Shown piece by piece: positions 25,773-35,901 of a stretch of 64,000 bases of DNA. Where the stretch lies: positions 764,840 to 828,839 of the forward strand of contig NZ_SSHH01000002.1 of assembly GCF_004965515.1 (NCBI RefSeq), written 5' to 3'. The notes under the pieces are model-generated. The model worked only from the letters and a program-made list of their open reading frames with translations, made no database searches and was not told where the DNA came from. Origin of the DNA: Alteraurantiacibacter aquimixticola (GTDB lineage Bacteria; Pseudomonadota; Alphaproteobacteria; Sphingomonadales; Sphingomonadaceae). Both the position numbers and the translations under genes were made by a program. Every line of letters starts with the position of its first letter. Positions within the stretch are counted from its first letter, which is position 1.

Positions 25773-27233
25773 ATGGCTAAGATTGGCATCGTTGAAACGT
25801 CGCTGCGAGACGGTAACCAGTGCCTGTGGGGCGCGCTGGGTGTGGATACCGCCAAGACGCTGACCATCGCGCCTGCGATGGAGCGAGCAGGCTATCGCGC
25901 TATCGATTTCACCACCTCCACTCATATGGGCGTGGCGGTGCGCTACAAGCAGGAGGACCCGTGGGAGCGGATCCGCGGCATGGCGGAGATCTGCAAGGAC
26001 ACGCCCTTGCAGTTCCTCTCCACCGGCTTCCGCTTCATCGCATGGGAAACGGCGACGCCCGAATTCATGGAGCTGGCCTTCCGCACGCTCGCCACCAACG
26101 GCATTCGCCGCTTCGCACTGGCGGACCCGATGAACGATGCGCAGGCGAACGCCGACGTCGCCAAGATGGTCAAGCGCGCGGGCGGCGATCAGGTGGTGGG
26201 GGCGCTCGTCTATTCGATCAGCCCGATCCATGACGATGCGCATTATGCCGAGGCGGCCCGCATCATGGCCGCCAGCCCCGATATCGACGCGCTCTACATC
26301 AAGGACCCCGGCGGCCTGCTGACGCCCAAGCGCGCGCAGACGCTGATCCCTGCGATCCTGGCCGAGATCGGTGACAAGCCGCTCGAACTGCACAATCACT
26401 GCACCATCGGCCTTGCCGAACCGGCTTGCCTCGAGGCGGCGGACCTCGGCGTGGCGGCGATGCAATGCGCCAGCGGCGGCGCGGCGGACGGGACCAGCAA
26501 CCCGCCGATCATGCGCATGATCCGCAACCTGCGCGCGCAAGGCCATGAGGTGGAAATCGACGACGAGGCAGCGCAGGAAGTCGCCGACTTCTGGACCGCT
26601 GCGGCTGAGGCGGAAGGCCTGCCCACCGGCAGCCCGATGGCTTTCGATGCCGCCTATTTCCAGCACAACCTGCCCGGCGGAATGGTCGGCACCATGCGCC
26701 GCCACCTCGCCGACCAGAATGTGCCGCATCTGGAACAGGCGGTGATCGAGGAGATGGGCCGCGTTCGGCAGGAGCTTGGCTGGCCCATCGTGATGACGCC
26801 CTTCGCCCAGATGCTGCAGACGCAGGCGATGATGAACGTGACCGGCAAGGGACGCTGGGAGATTATCCCGGACGAGATCATCCGCTTCGCCATCGGCAAG
26901 TTCGGCCGCCCCAATGCGCCCGTCGATCCCGACGTGATGGACCGCATCATGTCTAATCCGCGCACCAAGGAGCTGGAAGCCGAAACAGGCATGGCGGACT
27001 TGAAGACGCTCAGGAAGAAGATCGGCGAGACCCTGTCCGACGAAGAATTCCTGCTGCGCGCCACCATGCCTGCTGAGCTAGTGAACGCCATGCAGGACGC
27101 CGGTCCTGCCCCACGCGAATACGATCCCGATACGGTGGCGGTGATGGAACTGCTGCGCACCGTCCTCTCCCGCCGCGATGTCGACAGCTTTGGGCTGGAG
27201 AAAGAGGACTTCAAACTTGAGGTCTCCGCGTGA
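25773..27233 (+). CDS. Biotin-dependent carboxyltransferase (OadA/pyruvate carboxylase CT-like)
   Basis: 486 aa TIM-barrel plus C-terminal region. The HMGL-like start ETSLRDGNQCLWG supplies the metal-binding Asp. ALYIKDPGGLLTP carries the Lys that is carbamylated in pyruvate carboxylase, and LELHNHCTIGLAEP supplies the paired His metal ligands. No biotin domain is fused; the carrier is the preceding gene. In the acv and hpe systems an enzyme of this type carboxylates the methyl carbon of activated acetovanillone to give vanilloylacetate. The substrate here is inferred from the operon, since oxaloacetate decarboxylase has the same fold. Confidence 0.78.
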   Translation: MAKIGIVETSLRDGNQCLWGALGVDTAKTLTIAPAMERAGYRAIDFTTSTHMGVAVRYKQEDPWERIRGMAEICKDTPLQFLSTGFRFIAWETATPEFMELAFRTLATNGIRRFALADPMNDAQANADVAKMVKRAGGDQVVGALVYSISPIHDDAHYAEAARIMAASPDIDALYIKDPGGLLTPKRAQTLIPAILAEIGDKPLELHNHCTIGLAEPACLEAADLGVAAMQCASGGAADGTSNPPIMRMIRNLRAQGHEVEIDDEAAQEVADFWTAAAEAEGLPTGSPMAFDAAYFQHNLPGGMVGTMRRHLADQNVPHLEQAVIEEMGRVRQELGWPIVMTPFAQMLQTQAMMNVTGKGRWEIIPDEIIRFAIGKFGRPNAPVDPDVMDRIMSNPRTKELEAETGMADLKTLRKKIGETLSDEEFLLRATMPAELVNAMQDAGPAPREYDPDTVAVMELLRTVLSRRDVDSFGLEKEDFKLEVSA

Positions 27234-27246
27234 GACCCACCACTCC

Positions 27247-27360
27247 CGTCATTGTGTGGAGTGAAACGGCGGCGGCGAAGCTCGCCGTAGGCAACCAATC
27301 CAGAGTGGTTGCGCGCGACGCCCCGGATTGCCGCGTCGCCTGCGGCTCCTCGCAATGACG
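27247..27360. repeat. Interspersed palindromic element, family A, copy 2
   Basis: A divergent copy: the left end CGTCATTGTGTGGAGTGAAA is degenerate, the right end GGCTCCTCGCAATGACG is intact. It fills the gap between the carboxyltransferase and HAD genes. As with copy 1, the right end is followed by GAATTGGG and a ribosome binding site. Confidence 0.7.
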
Positions 27361-27377
27361 AATTGGGAAGACACTGC

Positions 27378-28205
27378 ATGACCATCCGCAAGCCGAAAGG
27401 CTTCATGTTCGATCTCGACGGGACACTGATCCTCTCCAACCGCAAGCTGGGCAGCTATGACCCCATCGAAGGCGCGGCGGAGGCCTTGGGCGAGCTGGAC
27501 CGGCTCGGCATCCCATGGCTCGCGCTGACCAATGGCAGCGCCTATCCGTCCCGCGTGCAAGGCCCGCGCCTGCGCGATGCGGGCGTGCCCGTGCCGGACG
27601 AGAAGCTGTTCACGCCTAACTCCGTAGCGGCCAAAGTGATCGCCGATCGCGGCTATTCCAACGTCCTCGTGCTCGGCCTCGAAAGCGTGGCGGAGGCGCT
27701 CACCGAAATGGGCGTCTCCTGCTCGATGCTCGGCGATGACGACGCGAAGCATGCCGACGCCGTCTATGTCGCCTGGCATCCCGATTGCGTGATGGACCAC
27801 ATCCACCTCGGCTGCGAGCGGGTGATGGACGGCGCCGCCTTCCTATCCGCCAGCGACGTGCCCTTCTTCGCCACCAAGGAAGGCCGCAGCTTCGGCTATT
27901 CCTGCGCGATCAACGGCGCGATCAACCGCGTGACCGGGGTAGAGCCGGAACCGACCGGCAAGCCCTCCGCACACGCAATGGAAGTGATCGCCGACACGCT
28001 AGGCATCGCCAAGGAAGATGTCGGCGTGGTGGGCGACGATGCGACGGCGGAAATGCTGATGGCGCGTGAGGCTGGCGCGATCGGCATCGCCGTCACCTCA
28101 GGCTCCACCAGCGCCGAGGAATGGGCCGCCCAGCCGCCCGAAAAGACACCGCATCTGGTGATCGCCAATATCGGCGAACTGGTGGAGGCCTGCGGACTGG
28201 GTTAA
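27378..28205 (+). CDS. HAD-superfamily phosphatase (NagD/p-nitrophenylphosphatase-like)
   Basis: 275 aa. Motif I is FMFDLDGTLILSN (Asp12 nucleophile, Asp14), motif II is LALTNGSAYPS (Thr-Asn), and the late GVVGDDATAEMLMAREAGA holds the metal-binding acidic pair, giving a HAD-IIA type protein. SYK-6 AcvF, at the same place in its operon, dephosphorylates phospho-acetovanillone; that role is likely here. I chose ATG 27378 because the upstream frame runs through a repeat element. The last 71 bases of the gene are duplicated downstream. Confidence 0.75.
   Translation: MTIRKPKGFMFDLDGTLILSNRKLGSYDPIEGAAEALGELDRLGIPWLALTNGSAYPSRVQGPRLRDAGVPVPDEKLFTPNSVAAKVIADRGYSNVLVLGLESVAEALTEMGVSCSMLGDDDAKHADAVYVAWHPDCVMDHIHLGCERVMDGAAFLSASDVPFFATKEGRSFGYSCAINGAINRVTGVEPEPTGKPSAHAMEVIADTLGIAKEDVGVVGDDATAEMLMAREAGAIGIAVTSGSTSAEEWAAQPPEKTPHLVIANIGELVEACGLG
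28131..28201 (+). repeat. 71-bp direct repeat, copy 1 (3' end of the HAD gene)
   Basis: Identical to 28675-28745. It starts CAGCCGCCCGAAAAGACACC and ends CGGACTGGG, followed by TTAA here and CTAA in copy 2. This copy is the coding end of the HAD phosphatase gene. Confidence 0.92.
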
Positions 28206-28214
28206 GCCAGCGGC

Positions 28215-28625
28215 ATGAACGCAGTTGTGCGCCTTGTTGTGCCCACCTTAGTGCTGCTATCGCTTGCCGCCTGCGCATCCAGGGAAACGATTCCACTGGA
28301 GGATGTCCTCGCATCGGACCTCTCCGGCGATGAATTGATTGATGCCTACTTCGACAGGCTTACCTATCTGAGCAGTGATGCCGACCTGTTCGTGGCTGAG
28401 CTCGAAGAGGCGGGCTTCATCGCCTCCCTGCCAGGCCGTGAGGAGTTCCTGCTCCAGAATTCATCCTATCACTGCAATGTCTGGGAATATTACGACCAAG
28501 AGACGCCGATGTGGGCACTGATCCAGGCATGCCACGTCAAACATACGGGCGAGATCGAGTTGCGCCGCTTTGGCATCGCCCGAAAGAACATGACCGAGGA
28601 CGAACTCGGCGAAGGTGTGGATTGA
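28215..28625 (+). CDS. Small lipoprotein of unknown function
   Basis: 136 aa. The lipobox LSLAAC places the lipidated Cys at about residue 20. The mature part is acidic (LASDLSGDELIDAYFDRLTY) and has two further cysteines, in SSYHCNVWEYYD and ALIQACHVKHTG, that could form a disulfide. I do not recognise a family. The gene lies between two copies of a 71-bp direct repeat, so it seems to have entered between the HAD gene and bioB. It would sit at the outer or inner membrane facing the periplasm. Confidence 0.65.
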   Translation: MNAVVRLVVPTLVLLSLAACASRETIPLEDVLASDLSGDELIDAYFDRLTYLSSDADLFVAELEEAGFIASLPGREEFLLQNSSYHCNVWEYYDQETPMWALIQACHVKHTGEIELRRFGIARKNMTEDELGEGVD

Positions 28626-28674
28626 CCCTCTGCTATTCCATCAACGAAATGGTCCCGCGCGCGGCGGCGGCTCG

Positions 28675-28745
28675 CAGCCGCCCGAAAAGACACCGCATCT
28701 GGTGATCGCCAATATCGGCGAACTGGTGGAGGCCTGCGGACTGGG
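28675..28745 (+). repeat. 71-bp direct repeat, copy 2
   Basis: An exact duplicate of the HAD gene's last codons, including a stop codon, placed just before bioB. It is not preceded by a start or the rest of the gene, so it is a fragment. The spacing to copy 1 is 544 bases. Confidence 0.92.
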
Positions 28746-28759
28746 CTAACACCGCGCGC

Positions 28760-29773
28760 ATGACCGAGACCATCCGCACCGACTGGACGCGCGAGGAAAT
28801 CGCCGCGCTGTTCAATTTGCCCTTTACCGAATTGCTATTCCGCGCCGCAGAAGTGCATCGCCAGCACCACCGGCCGGACGAGGTGCAGCTGTGCACGCTG
28901 CTCTCGATCAAGACCGGCGGTTGCCCGGAGGATTGCGGCTATTGCTCGCAAAGCGTGAAGGCCGATAGCGGGGTCGAGGCGACCAAGCTGATGGATGTGC
29001 GCGAGGTGCTGCAGCGCGCGGCGCAGGCCCGCGATGCCGGATCGCAGCGCTTCTGCATGGGCGCCGCATGGCGCAATCCCAAGGATCGCGACATGCCCAG
29101 GATCGTCGAGATCGTGAAAGGCGTCTCCGCCATGGGCATGGAAACCTGCATGACGCTGGGCATGCTGGAGCCGCATCAGGCCAAGCAACTCGCCGAAGCG
29201 GGCCTCGATTATTACAATCACAATGTCGACACGGGGCCCGAATATTACGAGCGCGTGATCTCGACGCGATCCTATGAAGACCGGCTCGATACGCTTGCCA
29301 ATGTCCGCCAGGCGGGCATCAATGTCTGCTCGGGCGGCATCGTCGGCATGGGCGAAACGCGCGAGGACCGGGTGGGCTTCGTCCACACGCTCGCCACGCT
29401 GGAGCGGCACCCCGAAAGCGTGCCGGTGAATGCGCTGGTGCCCGTGAAAGGCACCGTGCTGGGCGACATGCTGGCCGATACGCCGCTTGCGAAGATCGAC
29501 GATATCGAATTCGTGCGCACCGTGGCCGTTGCGCGCATCGCCATGCCGATGAGCATGGTGCGCCTTTCAGCCGGGCGCGAGAGCATGTCCGAAGCGACGC
29601 AGGCCATGTGCTTCATGGCGGGCGCGAACTCGATCTTCACCGGCGACAAGCTGCTGACCGCGCCCAATGCGGGTGACGACGAGGATGCGGCCATGCTCGC
29701 GCGCCTCGGCATGAAGCCGCTCGAAGGCGAAGAACCCGCTCGGGCGTGCAAGGCTGTGGAGAAGGCGCAATGA
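28760..29773 (+). CDS. bioB: Biotin synthase
   Basis: 337 aa radical-SAM enzyme that inserts sulfur into dethiobiotin. The cluster motif is [13 protein letters not shown] near residue 54. [48 protein letters not shown] and the second-cluster region [20 protein letters not shown] are all BioB features. No bioA, bioD or bioF lies nearby. Its place directly behind a biotin-dependent carboxylase cluster suggests selection for co-expression, so that the carrier protein is biotinylated when the pathway is on. It overlaps the next gene by four bases. Confidence 0.93.
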   Translation: MTETIRTDWTREEIAALFNLPFTELLFRAAEVHRQHHRPDEVQLCTLLSIKTGGCPEDCGYCSQSVKADSGVEATKLMDVREVLQRAAQARDAGSQRFCMGAAWRNPKDRDMPRIVEIVKGVSAMGMETCMTLGMLEPHQAKQLAEAGLDYYNHNVDTGPEYYERVISTRSYEDRLDTLANVRQAGINVCSGGIVGMGETREDRVGFVHTLATLERHPESVPVNALVPVKGTVLGDMLADTPLAKIDDIEFVRTVAVARIAMPMSMVRLSAGRESMSEATQAMCFMAGANSIFTGDKLLTAPNAGDDEDAAMLARLGMKPLEGEEPARACKAVEKAQ

Positions 29774-30221
29774 TGTTTCTGATTGCCTCCCTCGCATATG
29801 CACAGGCCGTCGCAACCGAGCTTGAGCGCTGCATTGCGCTACCTGACGATCTGGCCGCTCTCGAATGTGTTTACAGTGTGGAGGGCAGCACCGGGGAGGC
29901 AATGGGCGCACGCAATTTCGAACTAGTGAATGTGCTGGGCGAATGGGACGGGACTGGCCAGCCGGACGGAACCGATTCCGAAAATGCAGCGCAGGAGGCG
30001 TTTATCGATTCCGCCTCGGCATGGATCGACAGCCGCAACGCCAGCTGCCGCTTCGAGACGATATTGCAAGAAATAGACTCGCGGCTTGCCTTTCTCGCGT
30101 GCCGCGCGCGGATGAACGCGGAGCGCGTTGTTCATATAGAGAGCTATCTTAGAAGGCTCGCAGCTCCAGGAGGGCTTTCAGAAACAGACCCCCTGTCCAT
30201 TTCGCAAGCGGAGAAGAACCC

Positions 30222-30225
<4 letters not shown>
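29770..30225 (+). CDS. Exported LprI/DUF1311-like protein
   Basis: 151 aa, starting at ATG 29770 inside the bioB stop (ATGA overlap). A short signal peptide ends near AYAQA. The mature part carries the DUF1311 pattern: [16 protein letters not shown], then [17 protein letters not shown]. Lysozyme-inhibitor LprI proteins share it, but many members are uncharacterised. It is tightly coupled to bioB and metY, which gives no clear functional hint. Confidence 0.6.
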
Positions 30226-31507
<1,282 letters not shown>

Positions 31508-31511
<4 letters not shown>

Positions 31512-32323
31512 GCTTCGACTACGAGGCCTATATCGACTGTTTCCTGACCGGCGATGACGAGGTGCTGGTCGAGCGCTTCTTTGCCGAGGATTGCGAGATG
31601 CATTCCGGCTCCGGCGTCAGGCGCGGGAAGCAGGGCATGCGTGAATTCCTCGCCTGGGCGCATGACGGTGTGCGCGAATGCCCGCGCATCCAGCGCTATG
31701 TGCAGGAAGCGGACGTGGTGTTTGCCGATATCGACATGGACTTCCATGCGACCGAGCATCGCCCCAACTTCCCTTTCGGCGAGATGCATCCGGGTGATAC
31801 CAAAACGGTTAAGTTTCTCGCTCGATATGACCTGAATGGTGAAGGAAAGATCACGAAACTGGTCACCGCCGCGTGGCCACCCGAACAGGAGGTGACGAAG
31901 CTTTCCCCATTGGGCGGGCATCCCAGCCAGCTTGCCGCCTATCACGCCTACGCCGCCGCCTTTTCCAATGGCGATGCGGAGCGCTTCACGCGCTTCTATA
32001 CCGACGACGTGGTGCTTGACCTCTCCAGCCTGCCTCCCATCGCGACCGCTCAGGGCATTGCCGAATTCTACGACACGATGTTCAAGAGCGTGCGCGAGAC
32101 GCTTACGATCCACTCGATCGAGGCGAGCGACGAGAGGATCGAGGTCGATTGCACCAGCCGCTTTACCGCTGTTGAGGATGCGCCCGATTTCGTGGTCGGC
32201 GCGCTCGCCAAAGGGGACTGGGTCGATGTCCCCATCCTTGCCAGCTACACTTTGCGCGACGGATATATCTGCCACATCCGCACGCGGCGCGGCGGGGAGC
32301 CGGTCTTCACCCGCGCCGGCTGA
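31508..32323 (+). CDS. Tandem SnoaL/NTF2-like domain protein
   Basis: 271 aa with no signal peptide, made of two SnoaL-like units: about 1-130 (FLTGDDEVLVERFFAEDCEM, MREFLAWAHDGV) and about 140-271 (AYAAAFSNGDAERFTRFYTD, IAEFYDTMF). It starts at GTG 31508 with a 4-base overlap to metY. Such folds include cofactor-free lyases and isomerases, among them the sphingomonad deformylase LdpA acting on lignin dimers. That precedent makes an aromatic substrate possible but not shown. The 3' end overlaps the convergent MobA-like gene by 17 bases. Confidence 0.7.
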
Positions 32324-32888
32324 GCAGCGCTTCGGCCCGCGCAAGGTCGTCGGGCGTATCGACATCCAGGCACATCAGCGGCGGCGGCGGGATCGCCTGC
32401 ACATCCTCGCGCGCGGCGAGCAGCGCGGCCGCGCCCTGGTCGCCCTTGAGCTTGATCAGCGCGTGCAATTCATCTGCCGGGAACAGCGCGGGGACACCCA
32501 GCCTGTGGCCGGGCCAGGTGGTCGCGGCAAGGCCATCCACCTCGGCCAGCTCGGCCAGGTGGTCGGGGTCGAGCAGCGGCATGTCCGCCAGCACCACCAG
32601 CAGAGCGCTGCCGCGTGCCTGTGCCTCGCGCGCGGCAAGGGCCAGCGAAGTGCCCAGACCTTCCGCCGCCTTGGCATTCACGCAGAGTTCCCAGCCGGAT
32701 TCCGCGGCGAACGTGGGCACCTTGTCCCCCACGACGATGATACCCGGATCGAGGTCCGCACCTGCAACGGCATCGAGCACCCATTGGGCCAGCCGCTTGC
32801 CTGCTACCGCTGCGTCAAGTTTGCCGCCGCCGAAGCGCGCAGCCTCACCTGCCGCCAGCACCGCGACCAGCAGGCCGCCCTCAGCCAC
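32307..32888 (-). CDS. MobA-like nucleotidyltransferase (molybdenum cofactor cytidylyltransferase type)
   Basis: 193 aa. The nucleotide-binding start VAVLAAGEAARFGGGKLDA and the LADMPLLDPDHLAEL segment are typical of MocA/CoxC-type NTP transferases that add CMP to molybdopterin for xanthine-oxidase-family enzymes. It starts at GTG 32888 and overlaps the XdhC gene by eight bases. No molybdenum hydroxylase subunit is present in the window, so its client is elsewhere. Confidence 0.78.
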   Translation of the reverse strand: MAEGGLLVAVLAAGEAARFGGGKLDAAVAGKRLAQWVLDAVAGADLDPGIIVVGDKVPTFAAESGWELCVNAKAAEGLGTSLALAAREAQARGSALLVVLADMPLLDPDHLAELAEVDGLAATTWPGHRLGVPALFPADELHALIKLKGDQGAAALLAAREDVQAIPPPPLMCLDVDTPDDLARAEALLSRRG

Positions 32889-33726
32889 GGCTCACCCCGT
32901 GATGCGGATGGATCGCCTCATATTCGCCCACGACGCTGGCGAGGATGGAGAGCGCCAGCGCCATCGGCTCGCGGCTGTGCTGCACTACGCCGATCGGGCT
33001 GGCGACGCGGGCGAGTGCATCTTCGTTCACGCCTGCGGCCAGTAACCGCTCGGCCCGCTCCTCACGCGCCGACCTGCCGCCCTGCGCGCCGATGAAGAAG
33101 GCAGGCGTTTGGAGCGCCCATTGCAGGATCGCCTGCTCCCATTCGTGATCGTGGAAGAGCAGCACCACACCGGTCCAGCGATCGACCGACACACCGCCCG
33201 GTGCCTTGCCGAGCGACAACCCGTCCGATCCGTCCTTGCTGAAGGTCTCCACCTCCAGCCCCGCCGAACGGCCGAGCAGCGCAAGCGCATCCAGCTCTGG
33301 CCCCTCGCCGAACAGCACCAGCCTGAGCGAAGGGACATAATGCCGCTCCGCCAGCGGTCCGAGCGGCAGCGAGAGGCTCGCTTCTTCTCGCGCCTCCAGC
33401 TTGGCCAACACTTCGCGGCAGGCCACATGGTCGGGCGCAGGATCGACAAGGATATCGAGCCCGCTGCCACACGGAAGGCGGAAATCGATGAGAGGCGAGC
33501 CCGCGCCGAAACGCATCACGCGCCGCTCGCCGCCAGAGGCGATCTCGGTCGCCAGCTGCTTTTCCAGGCACCCGTCTGCCAGGCTGCCGGTCACGCTTCC
33601 ATCGGGCGATACCGCCAGCTGCGCGCCCAGACGGCGCGAGAAGCTGCCTTCGATGCCGGTTATGGTGCACAAGCCGACGCCCTGCGTGCAGGCCGCACGC
33701 AGGGCGTCATGATCGCTTGCCAGCAA
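32881..33726 (-). CDS. XdhC/CoxI-family molybdoenzyme accessory protein
   Basis: 281 aa. GIEGSFSRRLGAQLAVSPDG followed by GSLADGCLEKQLATEIASGG is the XdhC N-terminal signature. FGEGPELDALALLGRSAGL is the Rossmann part, and TPAFFIGAQGGRSAREER is the conserved C-terminal segment. It loads sulfurated molybdenum cofactor into xanthine-dehydrogenase-like enzymes. The start is uncertain: TTG 33726 is the only candidate in frame after the upstream gene's stop. It pairs with the MobA-like gene. Confidence 0.8.
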   Translation of the reverse strand: MLASDHDALRAACTQGVGLCTITGIEGSFSRRLGAQLAVSPDGSVTGSLADGCLEKQLATEIASGGERRVMRFGAGSPLIDFRLPCGSGLDILVDPAPDHVACREVLAKLEAREEASLSLPLGPLAERHYVPSLRLVLFGEGPELDALALLGRSAGLEVETFSKDGSDGLSLGKAPGGVSVDRWTGVVLLFHDHEWEQAILQWALQTPAFFIGAQGGRSAREERAERLLAAGVNEDALARVASPIGVVQHSREPMALALSILASVVGEYEAIHPHHGVSRG

Positions 33727-33742
33727 GCCGGTGGAGGTTGCC

Positions 33743-34693
33743 CTATTCAGGCCATTCTTCCCGCGGCAGGCCCATGATCAGCGGCGCTTCCTCGCCGCGC
33801 AATTCGGCAAAGGCCACCATGATGTTGATCAGCGCGCGCGATTTCGGGCTGCCGCCATATTCGAGGCCCGGCTTCACCTCGGTGCCGAGGAAGATCGCCC
33901 AGCCCGGATTGTCGTCCAGCGCATCGAGCGCGGCGCGCTCGTCCCCGCCAAACTGCAGCGTCTGTTCGGCCGTCTGCACCAGCGCGCGGTTGAACTGAAC
34001 GAAGCTGCCGAATTCCTCCCAGCTGGAGACGTCACCATGGCCCTGGATCACGTGATCGACCCCGTCGATGCCATAATAGGCGGCGGTCAGCGTGGTCGGC
34101 AGAGCCAGCATGGAGCCGCCCGAGCCGGGATCGATCAGCGGGCTCATATGCCAGGCATAGATGTCGCCAGCGGCCATGGTGCGATCGTTCGGGAAGACCA
34201 CGAAGGCATCGCCATCGGTATGGCCGGCGCCGAAGTGGTAAAGCTCGATCCGATCGTCGCCTTCGCCAATTTCCATGAAAGTGGAGAATGCGGTGTCGAC
34301 TTCAGAAACGCCAAAGGGCCCGCCCTCCGCTTCCATGCGGTTCTTCGAGTTGAGATGGGCAACCACTTCCACGCTGTCGCCCGACAGCTCATTGTTCGAC
34401 CCCATGTGGTCGGGATGCGAATGGGTGTTGATGATCATGCCGATCGGCAGGTCGGTCACCTTGCGCACCTCGGCCAGGATCGCCTCGCCGCTATTGGGCA
34501 GCTTGGTGTCGATCAGAACGACGTCGTTTTCGCGCACGAACACGGTAGTGTTCCCGCCCGCGCCCCAGATCTTGTAAACATTGCCGTTGACCTGCTCGAT
34601 CTCGGTAATGCCCGGAAGGCCCTGCGCCGTAACGCCAACCGCGGCCAAGCCGCTCACGACCAGTGCGCCCAGCACCGCAATTCTTTTCATCAT
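33743..34693 (-). CDS. Exported MBL-fold metallo-hydrolase
   Basis: 316 aa with a signal peptide (MMKRIAVLGALVVSGLAAVG). The metal-binding motif IINTHSHPDHMGSNNEL is intact, followed by FGAGHTDGDAFVVFPND and a later His in HVIQGHGDVSSWEE. Members include lactonases, quinoprotein relay factors and arylsulfatases; the substrate is unknown. ATG 34693 is preceded by GGGAGCGG and overlaps the stop of the HupE-like gene. The longer frame starting at 34729 lies inside that gene. Confidence 0.82.
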   Translation of the reverse strand: MMKRIAVLGALVVSGLAAVGVTAQGLPGITEIEQVNGNVYKIWGAGGNTTVFVRENDVVLIDTKLPNSGEAILAEVRKVTDLPIGMIINTHSHPDHMGSNNELSGDSVEVVAHLNSKNRMEAEGGPFGVSEVDTAFSTFMEIGEGDDRIELYHFGAGHTDGDAFVVFPNDRTMAAGDIYAWHMSPLIDPGSGGSMLALPTTLTAAYYGIDGVDHVIQGHGDVSSWEEFGSFVQFNRALVQTAEQTLQFGGDERAALDALDDNPGWAIFLGTEVKPGLEYGGSPKSRALINIMVAFAELRGEEAPLIMGLPREEWPE

Positions 34694-35814
34694 CCCGCTC
34701 CCGATAGGAATACTCTGTCTATGAACCAATAGGCACCGGCCGCGATCACCGCAAGCGAACCAATTGTCGCAATCCGTCGCGCCAGCTTTTCGGACCTCTG
34801 GCGGACGAGGTGGAGCGCGAAAGTAACCACCAGAACGATGAGGAGCTGGCCGATTTCCACGCCGAAATTGAAGGCGAACAGGCTCCAGGCAAGCTGCGCA
34901 TCGGGCAGGCCGAATTCCTTCAGCACATAGGCAAAGCCGAAGCCGTGGATCAGCCCGAAGACGAAGGCGATCACGGCGCGAAAGTCCTTCCCCTCCCCGC
35001 GCATCAAGTTGTCAGCGCCGACCACCACGATGGACAGCGCGATCAGCGGCTCGATCACATGGGCGGGCACCATCACGATATCGAGCGCGGCGAGCGAGAG
35101 GGTAACCGAATGGCCGATGGTGAAGCTGGTCACGATGATCGCCAGCCGCTGCCAGCTGCCGCCCAACAGGATCAGCCCGATGATGAAAAGGATATGGTCG
35201 GGACCGATCGCGATGTGGTGGATGCCGGAAGGGATGAAGGTCCCCAGCACGGCGAAGACCCCCGCCGTGGTCCCTGCGAAATGGGTGCGCGGTCCGGCTC
35301 CGACGCCAAGGATCCATTGCTGGCGGATTTCGCCACCCTCCCACACGTTAACGAAGGTCTGGTGGATCGGGTCGTAGGTAAACAGCTGAGCCTCCACTTC
35401 CAGCGCGGAAGGCGGAGCGGAGGGGATGGTGAAGTTGAGGCGCACCGCATCGTCATCCGGAACCACAGTGATGTCCCGCCAAACGGGATCGGGAAGCTCT
35501 CCGGCCTCGCCAATGCGGAAACGTTGTTGCAAAAGCTGGGAAATTTTGCTGTGTTGCGCTTCTAATACACCTTCGTCGAGCAATATCGCCGGTTCGTCCA
35601 ATTGGAGTTCATGCGCAAGGTCGATGACATGCACGGTGACAGTGCCTTCGATCCCCTCCTCCTCCAGCTGGAGGTCGAGATAGCTGAAGGGGGCAGGATG
35701 GGCATTCGCCGGAAAGGTGAGGAGAATCAGCACCGCCAGCATGGCAAGAATGCCAAGCAAGCGGCGTTGCAGCGACGGGACAGGTAAGACAGAAAGTTTC
35801 ATGAAGAACGGCAT
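34690..35814 (-). CDS. HupE/UreJ-family membrane protein
   Basis: 374 aa. A signal or first helix (LLGILAMLAVLILLTFPANA) is followed by a periplasmic beta-rich domain (about 40-190), and then six helices carrying the family motif GIHHIAIGPDHILFIIGLIL and GLIHGFGFAYVLKEFGLP. HupE/UreJ proteins transport nickel or cobalt in some cases, though this longer subgroup is uncharacterised. The start is unclear: ATG 35814 and ATG 35802 both lack a good ribosome binding site. It is coupled to the MBL gene. Confidence 0.75.
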   Translation of the reverse strand: MPFFMKLSVLPVPSLQRRLLGILAMLAVLILLTFPANAHPAPFSYLDLQLEEEGIEGTVTVHVIDLAHELQLDEPAILLDEGVLEAQHSKISQLLQQRFRIGEAGELPDPVWRDITVVPDDDAVRLNFTIPSAPPSALEVEAQLFTYDPIHQTFVNVWEGGEIRQQWILGVGAGPRTHFAGTTAGVFAVLGTFIPSGIHHIAIGPDHILFIIGLILLGGSWQRLAIIVTSFTIGHSVTLSLAALDIVMVPAHVIEPLIALSIVVVGADNLMRGEGKDFRAVIAFVFGLIHGFGFAYVLKEFGLPDAQLAWSLFAFNFGVEIGQLLIVLVVTFALHLVRQRSEKLARRIATIGSLAVIAAGAYWFIDRVFLSGAG

Positions 35815-35901
35815 GCAGTGGATAATGCGGCTATCGAGCCTATTACCCTTTGATACAAGCCTGCAATTGGATGCCGTTCTATCGGGGGATAGGCAGCACA
35901 A

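Noticed and set aside
28205-28760. Insertion sequence at the 71-bp direct repeats
   Set aside because: No transposase or terminal inverted repeats; the repeat is far longer than an IS target duplication.
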